Positions 11,005-23,126 of a DNA stretch of 64,000 nucleotides are shown piece after piece. The stretch's first letter is position 1; each line of letters opens with the position of its first letter. Source of the DNA: Mangifera indica (lineage: Eukaryota; Streptophyta; Magnoliopsida; Sapindales; Anacardiaceae); assembly GCF_011075055.1 (NCBI RefSeq), contig NW_025401153.1, positions 1 to 64,000 on the forward strand. Direction: 5' to 3'. The notes below the pieces were generated by a model, which was given only the letters and a program-made list of their open reading frames with translations, had not been told where the DNA came from and did not search any database. The position numbers were made by a program, and so were the translations under genes.

Positions 11005-13238
11005 TGTAACACTTATAGGTATTTCCATGGGCATTATGTTCTTTTTCTTTATATATTAATGTGGTTTAAGTATGTATTGTAGGGAGTGAACAAATATTTA
11101 TCTCAAAGGTGGATGCCTGTTCATGCATGGTGAAGGGCAAAAAAGTCTTTTCAGGTTTAGCACACAAAAATAATTAAGTGTAAGGTGATGAACATCATGC
11201 ACACTAGAGTGTACGCTTGTTTATTAGATGCGTCGAATTTGAATTTGGTCTAGATAAGTTTCTTAGTGACTTCAGGGTGTATTTTAATGGAATAGTAAGA
11301 TGAATGACCATCCATGGAGAAGGAACAACAATTTGTGTTGTTTAATTCACATAATAAAAAAGGGTGTTGGTTGTTTGACTAACTTTTATGTGATATTTCA
11401 TTCAACCAACTAAATAGAAACCTTGAGAGAGATTTTAGGCAGTCAAAGGGGCAACAAGAGAGAAAAGGAACGTCAAAACCATCTAGCCATGCGAAGAGTT
11501 TGCTTGTCAATAGAGGAAAGGTAAGTAGATGACCCTCCCTCTCTAAGCTTTTGAATATGCATTTGGCTATTGTGTTTTTGGCATTTGAGATATTATGAAT
11601 TCATAAGGAGAAATTGTGGAATTATGGTAATAATCTCTATGATCTGAATTATTGGTGGTGTATGTATTTGTGATTTTTGATAAAGAACGACCGCCTAAGG
11701 TGCATGAAGACTGTGTTGGTATATTTTAGATTGTTTGGATTCACTTGGTTAAGCTAAAAAATGTGGAAACTAGTAGGATTATGATTTTTAGACAGTGATA
11801 AATGCCCATTTATCTTTAGACAAAAGAAGAATTTCTTGTTCATATGATGAATACCTATTTCAGAGATCTCAGCTTGAAAGATTGCTCAATATGGGATGAA
11901 CGCCCGTTCATGATAGGTTAAGGTGAATGATGAGGTTAGAAAAGGAATAAGCATTCAGGGCTTAAAGTAATTAGTTAATATACGTCATTAGTAAAAAAAG
12001 GGTGAATGCCTATTCATAGCAACTTGTACATCTGTTCATGGGCTCAAAAAGATAAGCGAGGAGCAAAGGAAGATGATGCTCTTTCACTAATGCAAGAAAA
12101 CTATTTTACCCTTGTGTTATGTGTTAAAATGGGGAAAAAAGTTAAAAAGGTTTGCAAGAGGGAAAATTAATAGTTGGCTAATCTGAAGTGCTTAACTATA
12201 TGAAAAACGACACAAACCCTAATCAAGGTGGATTCAGATAAAAAATAGAGAAAATTAAGAAAAGTGGTGTACACTAAGATAATTAGTAGTTGTGTATGAA
12301 AGTGATAATATATGTGAAAACAATAGGACTGTATGAGAGATATATACCCTTGAGATGTATCATGCGCTCGACATCACAACATATTAGTTAATTTCCTTAT
12401 GTGATCAATAAAATGCATTATATATGGGTATATGGTAAAGGTCATCCTAAGATGATAATTCATATAACAATCTTATAGTTATGTGTATGTGGTAAGGGAG
12501 GGACAACGACTAGTTTTCTCATGTGACCAAGTTATCATAACTAGTTAGCCCAATAGTCCAACTGGTATGTGTGTGAGGCAAAAGAGATAGTAGATATAAG
12601 ATGTCAATTGCTTTCATGAGGGCATTAGATATGTTGAGTATAATTTAGACTTTAGTTGTTTGTGTGATGTGGCCTATGTATTTAGGGCACGAAGGTGGTG
12701 AGAAGAGATAGATGGGCATAGGTAGGTGCCGGGAAACATTCGCTAGTAACCATATAAAGACATATTGATAGAACATTGGGTTTATTAGTTATATTGTATG
12801 CATAATGTCGAGATGTCAACTATTTATTGAGTGTTTTTTATTTAAAGATTCCTTTTTTGTGGTTTTACAAGTAGCTAGGCATGTAATAAAGTTAGTGGTC
12901 CAATTCAAATCGTTGCATGAGGTTAAGGGGCATTTTTGTCATTTGTAAATTTTATAAGTTTATGTTGATTTTTCTAAATTTCCAATTTGAGACATGGATT
13001 GTAATTATGCACTTTATTTTGTGATTTTGGATTTGTTTCAGACACTTGAGATTGTGTGAATTGAGTTTATTTTATTTACATATTGAGGTATTTTAGATTA
13101 CACCTTTTTGTATGCAAATTTGAGTTAGTATAAACAAACATGCTCTTTATTTTGTCGTAATTGATAAAAGTTCAAGTTGTACATATCTCTTTGGATTATA
13201 TTTTAGATACGGGTATATGTCATGAGAATTGTGTTACA
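11005..13238. mobile_element. 2.2-kb insertion with LTR-type ends (solo LTR) in the old 3' coding end of NRAMP copy A
   Basis: It begins TGTAACAC and ends GTGTTACA, a perfect 8-bp terminal inverted repeat with the TG...CA dinucleotides of LTRs. The flanks are AATCT (11,000-11,004) and AATCC (13,239-13,243), a 5-bp target duplication with one change, and copy B shows the empty site. There is no coding frame. The interior repeats degenerate motifs such as GAACGCCCGTTCATG. Length and ends suit a solo LTR; a short non-autonomous element is the alternative. Confidence 0.7.
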
Positions 13239-13284
13239 AATCCTCTTTATAAGGTACAAAACCCAATTCCAACTGCCTATCAGG

Positions 13285-16200
13285 TTATGCAAGCTCATTC
13301 TCCATGTTACCTTCGACTACTGCGTCTTCCGTTACAGGTTCAATATATGTCACAACAGTGTCTTTTCTAAAAGCTAAATAGATAATGGCTAATACATAAA
13401 TGGCCATCAGAGGAAACACTATAATGCTGATGAACACGTTTCCCACTTTGGGCAAATCGTTGTGGATTAGCCAACCTACAAATCCGGTGCTCAAGAAATA
13501 CACATTGATGCCCATTATTCCCAGGCCCAAGATCCATGAAAGAACAATTATCTGCATGTGCAGTGTTTCAGAATTATTAGAAGAGGATCCAAACATGATT
13601 CTCAGAAGATTATGTTTTACACGAATTGATTCAGAAAAAGAAAACAACATCGAAACTTGATTTTTAGAAGTTTAAGTTTTACATAAGCCCCAATATGGTT
13701 AACTTCAATTGGAAAACTTTACCTAGAATAGAAGAAAACCAAAAAAAAAAAAAAAGAACTTACATAAATAGAGTGCTTGTAGGGTCCCATTTTGTCGCTA
13801 CTGTTGCTAAATTTTAGAAGCGGGATGAGAGCGAACGGCAGTTCAAATGACAATATCATCTATAATTAAAACTCAGTAAATATTTAGATTTTAATTTGAT
13901 GCAGACATAATATTATAATTAATAACATATTTTTAATGAATTTATTTTATCTAACCGAAGCAATAATGATTAATCTTCCTGCTGCTTGAGGTCCACCGAT
14001 AATTGAAACAATGAGACTTGGTGTAACTGCAACGCACCTTGTTATCAAATTCCTCAGCCATTTTCTCATTTTCATGTCCAGGAAACCCTGAAAATCACAC
14101 AACAAGAAGCTATATAAAAATTTTACAAAGAAATTTGTGATTATTGAAGTTCAGTTTTTTTTTTTTTCCTTTTTGTTTTTATATTTCTGTTGACCTGCAT
14201 AATAAATTGTCCAGCACAAGTTCCTGCGATGGCGGAGCTTTGCCCTGAGGCAAAAAGGGCAACGGCATAAACGATGGAGCTCGATTTTCCCAGCACATTC
14301 TACACAGAAAGACTCGAGTTTCTGTTAGTATTTACCATATAGATCAAGTTTAATGCTACCAAAATCGATTACCTTGAGGAGGAAAGAAGCAGTGCCTAGT
14401 GTAATATTATTGCATTGCTCAATGGTATTTTCTGAGACATTTGGGGCTGAGCAAACACTGGCGGTTATGGACACCATCGCTACATTAATTAACAATGCTA
14501 CAAATAGGGGTATAGCATTCTCTATGAGGAAATATCTACACGCATCCTGTATAAAAAAACAAGACAAATAATAGAGATATTACCACCAAAACATTTATAT
14601 CTAAAAGATGTATATATTTATTCAATGTTGTTAGTGTTTTCCTATGGCTTACGTTTATGGCACGGACAGAATTGGGCACTTTTCTGGTGAGCACAAGAGC
14701 TGAGTGCAGAAACAGATTATGCCTGCATTATTATCAGTGGGTTTTGTCAGATTTTTATGATTTTGATGGTCTGAATGTTAAATTTTGAGAATTATGTGAA
14801 GTTGGATGGATCATACGGCACGACGGTGGTGCCCAATAGAGCGATGGTGTTGCCTACAGCACCATGGCCACTTAGGTTGGGAATAAACAAGCCCTTGAAG
14901 ATATCAACTGCAGAAGGCTTTACATAACTCATTTCTCCAAAGAAACAGCCGGCCATAACGAGTACAAGCATTGCTATGAACATTTCCAGCTTCCTTATCT
15001 AATTTATTTAACCATTCAAAAAGAGGGAGATTAAATATGAGAAACTACCGTTAAGCTCCAAAATATAAAAACAAAACACAAATGGAAATAAATTAAATCA
15101 GTTCAAAGAGGGACAAGAGCAAAAATAAATAAATATATAAATAAGAAGACAAATACCCTTGAAGAGAAACGTAAAATCTGCATAGATAGTTACAGAATGC
15201 ATACATTCAATAAGTAAAAGGATAAGCTAATGAAAATTTTATAATTTCACCTTATTCAATGTTGATTTTGATGCTTCACTAGTAATAATAAACGAAGGAT
15301 TGATTGAAAAAATTAAATATGAACTGTTAAAATACCCCATATCTTTGCAGGCCGAGCGACAAGAGAGTGATGAGGCCAGTGAGGAGAACTCCAACCCATA
15401 CCGGGACATGAAAGAGTATATTTAACGCGAAGGCTGTCCCAATCACTGAGAAGAGAAAAAAAAAAAAAAGGCAATACAAATGTTAAATAAAGTACTTGAA
15501 AGGTTGAAAAAGTGTTCTCTTGGAATTAATGGATTTGCTTTCAGAAAACTAGTTATAGCATGTTATTGTCAGGTTTAGGCTTCTGTTTGGAAGCACTTCC
15601 TGCAGAATCACTCCCAAACTAAGAACTTCCAGTAGTATTTTCTGAAATGAATTTATCGAATGTAAGGCAATGAATTTTAAGATGATTTAAGAATTATGGC
15701 TGCCTTCTGGGATATCAGCGGCTATGACAGCTGCTTCGGCCAGCAACCACAGGCAGTAGTTGACAAATCTTGGGTACTCAGCCTTGCATAATTCTGATAA
15801 ATGTTTGCCTGAGATTCCAATGAACTAAGTTATTGTTATATACTAAAGAAGAATTAACCAAGTAGTTAATATTCATCAACATAACTGTACTTGTAATTTT
15901 GGTTAGTTTTGTGACTTACCAGTGCACACACCAAGATTTGCGGCAAGGGACTGCATTATAAGAGCAAAGATCATTCCGACAAGAAGTACCCATAATAGCT
16001 GAAAATGGCAAACATGTTAGTTTTCTTCTGGCACCTTCAATTTGAAAAAGATAAAAGCTTCTCTTCCTTATTTTCGATATATACACGATATATATATATA
16101 TAGTATTTGAAGAATTTTGTTTCTTATATATACCTCATATTGGTAACTAGCTCCTGCTTGCAAACCAGTTTCCACTGTAATATGACATCATAGAAAGTTT

Positions 16201-16701
16201 GTTAGTCACAGACACAGACCCAGAAAGAGAAACACACATTCACAGAGACAGCAGAAAGAGAGGAGCTTACAGTTTCCTGGGTCCATATAAGCGATTGAGA
16301 TAAGGAAACCAGGGCCTACAAACGCCAAAAACTTTTTCCACCCAGGTTTCTAATCATTATCAAAATCAAGTTCAAGAGAACTCCATCAGGCATCGATATC
16401 CTCACAAGTGTAGGAAGATATCAGTTAATTAACATGGTTACCTCATTTCAGTTCACACGCCCAATTATAAGAAAATTTGTGAATTTTATGTCCAAAAATA
16501 TCATCATATGTGGTGAATAATAGTTAAGAGAAAATAAACAAACTTAGAGACCTGCTGATCGTCAAAACTTTTGTCATCGTTGTGACTAGTGCAATTGGGA
16601 GATGGTGTCCTTCCCTCTACATTGGTAGCGGCCATGCGGTTGCTCCCGCCGCCCCATGATTGAGAAATCTCTGGTTGTTGTTGCTGATTCAGGCTTGCCA
16701 T
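13285..16701 (-). CDS. NRAMP: NRAMP metal transporter, copy A (529 aa, class I, NRAMP1/5/6-like)
   Basis: Plasma- or endo-membrane proton-coupled divalent metal transporter of the SLC11 family. Thirteen exons: 16701-16552, 16349-16271, 16174-16134, 15998-15920, 15808-15704, 15445-15336, 14998-14817, 14722-14653, 14546-14373, 14299-14195, 14087-13956, 13859-13764, 13551-13285. Phases close without a stop. Intron 5 has a GC donor (GAAG|GCAGCC). Many exons mark class I (NRAMP1/6/5-like) genes, and wording such as LLWVLLVG and [12 protein letters not shown] agrees. TM1 keeps DPGN (73-76), but TM6 reads LLGTTVVPH, so the metal-site Ala and Met are T245 and V248. The transport motif is [13 protein letters not shown] (usual TYAG). 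The C-terminal tail ends at ENELA: AAC has become TAA, removing 24 residues present in copy B, and a 2.2-kb element lies further down. The truncation is beyond the last membrane segment. The frame is complete; whether it transports is unknown. Confidence 0.88.
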
Positions 16702-16794
16702 ATCTCACTTTCTGCTATTTGTTTGTATCTTGTTTACCACCGAATTTCTACATTAAAACACACAAGTGCAACTTTTAATGAAGCTCAACTCCCG

Positions 16795-16804
16795 TATTTT
16801 TATA
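16795..16804 (-). promoter_or_regulatory. TATA box of NRAMP copy A
   Basis: The minus strand reads TATAAAAATA about 95 bp upstream of the ATG, in the same aligned position as in copy C. Confidence 0.5.
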
Positions 16805-16879
16805 ACAGTGGGTGGTCTGTCTTAAGCGTTCGTTGTTTAGCTTCAAGACACCTCACTTTATTCTCCTAGAGAGAAAATA

Positions 16880-19570
16880 ACTATTATTCAATCGTACGGT
16901 ACCTCAATAATTATATTTATTTTCAGTCTTGAGATTCTAATTAAGCCTGACAAAAGTTGATACAGTCCGCCAGCTCGATACCATGTGATATAAAAAGAAA
17001 ATCGAATAGGGTTATAATTTTCAACTTGTAAAATAGTTCAAATTACGATTAGATTAACCCCTAAAAAAATGAATTGTATTTAAGCTAATGCAAAATTAAC
17101 TAAAATAACTCAAACTAATCGAAAAAATAGTGACACTACTATTAAGTTATTATTATCATTGGTAACACTACTATTGAAAATTGATACTTAAAGTCAACTT
17201 AATATAACTGAAACACTTATTTGCACTAAAGATTGATTGTTTAGCAAAGAGTAATATTACATATAGACAATTTTTTATACACAATTTAAGTATACATATA
17301 ATGTGTTATTATATGATTAGATATTAGTATATTACTTTATCTTTAATTCAAAATCATCCAATCATATATAACAAATCATCTGTGTACCCAAATTATACCC
17401 TAAATGTGTGTATGTATAGTTTTATTGTTAGTGAAATTGGTAACTCTATTACTGAATTATTATTATTATTATAGTTTCAAATATGATTTACATATTTATT
17501 TTACATAATTTCCTTTTTATGTTAATTCAGAAAATAATAACTTTAATTTAAATGAGTTCACAGAGGATATTATTAATACTAATACAAATAAAAAAAATTC
17601 TTCAATCAATAAAGACAATGCTTTTATATTAGGAATTTTTTTATTAGAACTTAATTTTAGTTTTTCCATTAGCTTAATTATGGTAGTTACTTTAAATTTA
17701 CTTTTAAATCCATAGTTTTACTCTTTAAAACATTATATAGGTTAACTGGATGTTTACTTGGAAAAGCTAGTTTTAGGCCTTTTGATAAAAAATTATCATC
17801 CTTTACTAGAGACATTAATTATATTATAATAACTCTTTTTGATAGATTTTTAAAAATTATTTGTAGTTTATTTGTTTTTCTCATTGTTGTGTTGTAAGTA
17901 TACTAATTTGAACTTATTATATTTGGTGTGTCGTGTTCATATATATATTAATAGTTTTAGTATTTATGAAAATAACATTCATCATATTGATTAAAAATTA
18001 AAATTTTTAAATATTTAATAATTAGTTATTAATCTCATTGGTTATTGATAACAATATTTTGAAAATGAAATTGTACATTTATTTGAGTTCTTATATATTT
18101 TTTTATCTCTATAATTGATCATATAAAGAGAATAAATAAACTATTAATACTAACCTGAAATACATTAATTTTGTTTTGACAAATTATTATTTCGTGTGGT
18201 TTTTTGTAAGAATCATTTTATTCCACGACATATTACAAAGTGTATTATTTCGCAACAAATTATATCATTATATGTTATGTTTTCAGATGACTTTATCTGT
18301 TACATAATTTGGGTTAATGTGGATCGGATCAGGTCAAGCTAAAAATATTTAGATTTGGTTTAGGGTTGAAAATTTTTGACACGGTTCTATATTGATGCGC
18401 ATATTTGTGGTTATAACACAACATATGCCTCAAAAATAATGTTTCTTTTGAGTATAACAATTGTGTGATTTATATTATTAAAATTTATATATACAACATG
18501 TGTCTCCAAAATAAAGTTTCTCCTGAGTATTACAATTGTATGGTTGATTATATTAAAATAAATGTATACAATGTGTTTCAAGAAGATGGTTTATCTTGAG
18601 TCTGACAATTGCATGAGTATGTTTATTTAGATATCTTGAGACTATTTTGGTGAAACATATTGGCTTCATTAGAAGCTATGGATTTCTCTAGCTTTTATAT
18701 TAAACATATTGATTAAAGAGAAATTATAATGAGAACCAACAAGTGATAACATATTTTTCTAATCACTTTTATATATTATTCTTGCCACACTTCCAATCAG
18801 TAATCCATGTGATATGGTTGTGAGTAATTGTAATCATGGATGTCATATATTGTTGCAAAACATATAGATTGTCTTGGTTCTGTATTAATAATCATATTGA
18901 TTGGATTGTTTGGCTGAAGTGTTGTTTCTGAATTATGTTTTTTCTTCTTGAAATGAGTGGCCATTTTAAAAATTAAAATTTTGTTTACTTGAGAACAAAA
19001 AGTTTTCTTTTCTTAATAAAAAAATTGATAATCAATGTTGTCTATATGGAAGAATGTTGAGATTTCTTATATGTGCATACATTGATTATGTTTTTCTTTT
19101 ATTAAAATAGAATCATATAAATGTATAGTCTAGAATCAGTTTATTGGGCATTGTCTAACTGAATTGTAAATGTGTATTACACTTTATATAGAGTCTTATA
19201 ATTTAGGTGACAAATGTAAGTTATTGTAATTTATTGAGTTTTTAATCAAAGGGTCTAATAATTTACTATATAAATACTAAGTTCCCTTCCCAAAATGGTC
19301 AAAAACCATTTATATTTACCCATCCACAATTATCGCTTTTGGTTCATGGTGTTATTAGAGTGAAAGACTGGTTCCGCAAATCAACAATTGGTTAGATTTA
19401 AATTGGTTCTATATCAACCACCAGGTTTGCCTGCATCTCTGAAATTTTTAATTTTATGATTCTATAAACTAATATGCATATAATGGTTTAATATTTGTCA
19501 TTGATATTAGATTGATTAGATTATATATGAATATATATGTTAGGATTCATTTGAATCAATCTAACAATTA
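16880..19570. other. Insertion-derived AT-rich DNA between copy A promoter and its upstream module
   Basis: Homology to copy C ends near 16,870, and homology to the upstream module of copy B starts only near 19,575. The roughly 2.7 kb between is not in the other units, so it was gained here. I see no gene. It contains the repeat units at 18,417-18,630. Confidence 0.5.
18417..18630. repeat. Three diverged tandem units of about 75 bp
   Basis: Units start near 18,417, 18,491 and 18,566. Each carries ACAACATGTGTCTC-like sequence, then a stretch like TTTCTCCTGAGTAT, then ACAATTGTATG. A related stretch in reverse is at 5630-5690, so the unit belongs to a dispersed element, possibly an LTR. Confidence 0.55.
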
Positions 19571-19574
19571 GGTG

Positions 19575-20756
19575 AGAAACATTAACATCCTAAGTTTCAA
19601 ATCAATTATAAATTAAATGTTGGTGTTGAGTAAACCTACCATTTGTTTCACACGTATCTGGGTTTTGGAAAACTTGCTTAAGGTACGTGCCTTGAGGTTG
19701 CCGCCATTCACATTTGTTTATAAATGAATGACGTCTTTGAAATACGCGAATTGTCTGACTTTGCGTCTGATTATTTTGATCAATAATATTCATTGATGAG
19801 AGAAAATAATATAGTAAACTCCTAGGATGTGTAGATCTTGTTGATTATTTTGATCAATAATATTCGTTGTTGACTTTGTGTAAATAATATAATAATAATA
19901 TTGTTGATTCTTCTGAAGATCTGATTTGTCGTTGGTTCATTGAGTATTCTAAAGAGTTGACTTGTTGACAGCATCGCATCGATAAAAGTTGGCCTCTCAT
20001 GATTTTGTACGAATGTAAATATGTTAATGAAAATTTTATTTTAAATCAAATAAAGAAATAATTTTGTTAGTAATGTTCATTAACGATGTCTGCTCTAATT
20101 AATACTGTAAGAATATATTTTAAATTATACGGTTACCTATTTTATGTACATAAATACTTTTCCATTTGTTATTTTATATTATCATTTTATATAAGTTAAC
20201 GTTTTATATAAATTACGGTATCCCGTCAACACTTTTATATTCAAAAAATACAATTATTCAACTATTTTATTATAATATCATATCGATTTGATGTTAATAT
20301 AACACTTCATCAAAAAGTATTATAACCAAAATGAAACCATTATTACATTTATTCTTTTTAGCATGATTATAACTTGATTTATGAAAAAAAAAAAACCTTA
20401 ATTATTGAAATCACTAAAATACGCTTTATTAAAATAGCTTAGCGAAAACAAACAAAGATGTTAAAAATAAAAATGTGAAAATACAATCATCCAATTATAA
20501 GAATGTGTTACACCTAAATTATTATAATTTTTTAGAATATTTTTATAATAAAAAAACTTAATATATTTTAAATAAGAAAAGGAGCAAAAGTAATTAGGAC
20601 AATTTCACTTTGTATACTCGATTAACCAAAAACAAGTGTAATATAAACATGATAAAAGAGACCTTCTACAATATTTACAAGGTCCCTTTTATAGTATTTA
20701 CATTACACTTATTTTAATTTTTATAATTGGATAATTGTATTTTCACATTTTGATTT
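19575..20756. repeat. Upstream module of the NRAMP array, copy near A
   Basis: It aligns with 26,555-27,560 (upstream of B): TTTCAAATCAATTATAAATT, GTGTTGAGTAAACCT, TGACGTC at 19,729-19,735, and later TTCTTTTTAGC and ATACAATCATCCAAT. The G-box of the other copies is TACGTG here. The far end carries a small inverted repeat (about 20,463-20,506 against 20,716-20,756). Confidence 0.65.
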
Positions 20757-21511
20757 ATGTAAACTTGAGTTGTTGGTTGTTTCCTTATGATTGTATTGCT
20801 AACGTGCTTCTAGATTATTTATTCCTAGTAGCGTATGGAAGCTCAAAGAGAGTGATCATTGTGTTGCTAGAGAACTAATACATTGTATAACTGTATGAAA
20901 ATCTATCAAAAGCTCCTTGTCCATTACTTCAATAGGGTTTTTATAATGTCTTTTCTCAAGGTGGAAGTAGAATATTAGATTGTATCCATATTTGGTCACC
21001 ACCAAGTTCGCTACTTCTTGATCCGCGTTGATGTTGATGGCTCAAATTCTATTTCCTATTCTTGCTACTACATATCTATATTTTCTAATGCGATTAGGAA
21101 ACATATCCATTTTTTTCTTCAATTTTGTGTTCTCTCTCTTGATTTTTCCCCTTTTCTCTTAACAACAAATTAAAAAAAAAGGAAATAATAAAATATTTTA
21201 TAAACCTTAATCGCTACCTAAAACGGAAAAAATGATAACTTTAGACATAAGGAATAGACTTAATTTCTAAGTGCAACATAGGTCACCTAGTAGTACATTT
21301 GTGCACAATCGAGCATTCTAGAGTTCATGTTTTGTGTGGATATTGAGGTGCTTCCTTTTATTTAGGTTCAGGAGTGGTTGTAACCAAGTGTGAAGGTTGT
21401 CAAAGTGAAGGAGCTACCAACATAGGTTTGTGCTCTATACTTTTCTTGGTTGTATAATTGTTTATACATATGTATGCCTATATGTTAATTGACTATATTT
21501 GAATCCTGTAA

Positions 21512-21946
21512 TAGGGTGTTTGGTTTGGGTAATGTTTTATTACCAAAATAGAAAGATTACCTTGAAGATAAATTACTTAGAAGATTACTGGGTATAAATT
21601 ATTGTTATATTTAATAAAATTTGATAGGTATAAATAATTATTATGTTTGGTTAAATATAATAAAATATTACTAGTAAATTATTTTACTTAAATGCCCTTG
21701 AATATAATTATTTTTAAATATTTTTTATATTATTTGTTATATTAATTAGAAATAAATTTATTTTTGTCTTAAAAAACTAATAAATAATAATATAATTATA
21801 ATAAAATCAATATTACATTGGTAATCAGATTACCACCTATATTACCTATCACATCAGCATTGGTAATAAAAGATTACTGTAATATTTTATTACTGACAAA
21901 CCAAATAAGGGAAGGTAATCTATCTTAACTGAAACCAAACAACCCC
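21512..21946. mobile_element. MITE, GGGTGTTTGGTT family, best-preserved copy
   Basis: The ends are TAGGGTGTTTGGTTTGGGTA and, in reverse complement, GGGGTTGTTTGGTTTCAGTT. A TAA lies on both sides (21,509-21,511 and 21,947-21,949). The terminal motif and 3-bp TAA duplication fit Tourist-like (PIF/Harbinger) MITEs. Related copies are at 1091, 45,111 and 51,760. Confidence 0.6.
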
Positions 21947-22030
21947 TAAGGGTTTATAAGGTGTTTCTATGTGCTCAAAAATTTTAAATTGATTTCTACT
22001 ACCCTTTAAGCACTCCTCATAACCTAACGC

Positions 22031-22044
22031 TGGTATTAGAGCCA
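22031..22044 (+). other. Retroelement primer binding site (tRNA-Met type)
   Basis: TGGTATTAGAGCCA differs by one base from TGGTATCAGAGCCA, the sequence complementary to the 3' end of initiator tRNA-Met used as primer site by many plant LTR retrotransposons. Confidence 0.6.
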
Positions 22045-22238
22045 CATTTGAGTGATTTTCATATAAAATTTATTTTGTATACTTAAATTCAATTGAATAG
22101 GTTATCTTCTTATTTTGATTTTGAATTCATGTTAAATATGTAACAATTGGTCATCATATTGTCTTATGCTCATTCGATATAAACAATGACTAGGACTAAA
22201 GCCCCACAAGAGTTGCATGCTATGAGCTAAAGAGAGTT

Positions 22239-22375
22239 TGATTTTATTAGGGATTTCGAGCTAGGAAAGAGCTTTGACCTAGACAACCCAAACCGCAACT
22301 TAGGGCATATAAAGGGATTTCAAACTAGAAAATAGCTTTGACCTAGACAACCTAAACTTCAACCTGGGGCATAAA
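22239..22375. repeat. Tandem duplication, unit about 70 bp
   Basis: Two adjacent copies share AGGGATTTC, TAGCTTTGACCTAGACAACC and GGGCATA. They lie in the gag-proximal part of the retroelement remnant. Confidence 0.75.
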
Positions 22376-22486
22376 AAACAAAATGAAACAATAGGTTGAG
22401 ATGTGAGCTAAAGTCACTGTCTTGAAGAATTTTTACTCTATGAATTAAACAAGTGTCGAGGATTCAACAAGCTCCATCGACAAATT

Positions 22487-23126
22487 TTCAAGTTTAAGAT
22501 CAACAAAATAGAGTATAAATGTAAAACCTGTAAGGAAATCTTGTATGAAATTGATTTGTATTTATTTTGGTACAAAAATTAAGGCCTTTTATAGTTGAAA
22601 ATAAGGACACTACGTTGTAATAAAAACACATGAACGTTGACTATAATGAACACACTACTAGTTAGCTTTTAAAACATTATTTAGTAATATTAACATTTTC
22701 ATTGAAACTAAATTCAATGGTGTAACTTCTACCATGAAACATCACAAATTTTAGGTAAGCTTTTTTTGCAAAAGTACATAAAAAAAAATTAAAATAGTGA
22801 TAGATAAAACAAACTAGACACTATATTTTTTGAGCGCAAAGGGATCCACCAAATTACATATGAATTAGGCTTTCGGCCCAGTTTTTGTTTGCACAAAACC
22901 AACCCCTTTTATTATTTTTTTATAAGCCCATGAAGCAATGATGTTTATAAATCACAAGGATATTACATATATGTGGAGACTCAAATCTTTTAAGAATATT
23001 TCACATGTATACAACACAAATACTTGTCAACATTATAGCTTAATTATTAGTTCTATCAAGAGCTCATTGCTTGTCCCTTTTTATAATTAATTATTGAAAC
23101 CACCTTCCATTGGACGACGCGGTCCT
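22487..23126. repeat. 3' flank module of NRAMP copy B
   Basis: Directly downstream of the copy B stop codon and homologous with 10,323-11,000. It likely holds the 3' UTR and polyadenylation region of copy B. No gene of its own is recognised. Confidence 0.75.

Larger units (their letters stand above)
20760..22480 (+). mobile_element. 5' part of a decayed LTR retrotransposon with primer binding site
   Basis: A primer-binding-site-like sequence at 22,031-22,044 is preceded by LTR-like AT-rich DNA and followed at 22,183 by a short ATG frame (MTRTKAPQELHAMS, then stop) where gag would start. The LTR part is interrupted by the MITE at 21,512. No reverse transcriptase or integrase sequence is present. 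Confidence 0.4.

Noticed and set aside
13161..13660. Plus-strand frames opposite the NRAMP 3' exon (also 14,353-14,571, 23,338-23,535 and 24,289-24,483)
   Set aside because: Antisense shadows of conserved NRAMP exons.
22239..22375. Direct repeats considered as a CRISPR-like or regulatory array
   Set aside because: Only two copies, adjacent without spacers, inside a retroelement remnant of a plant genome.
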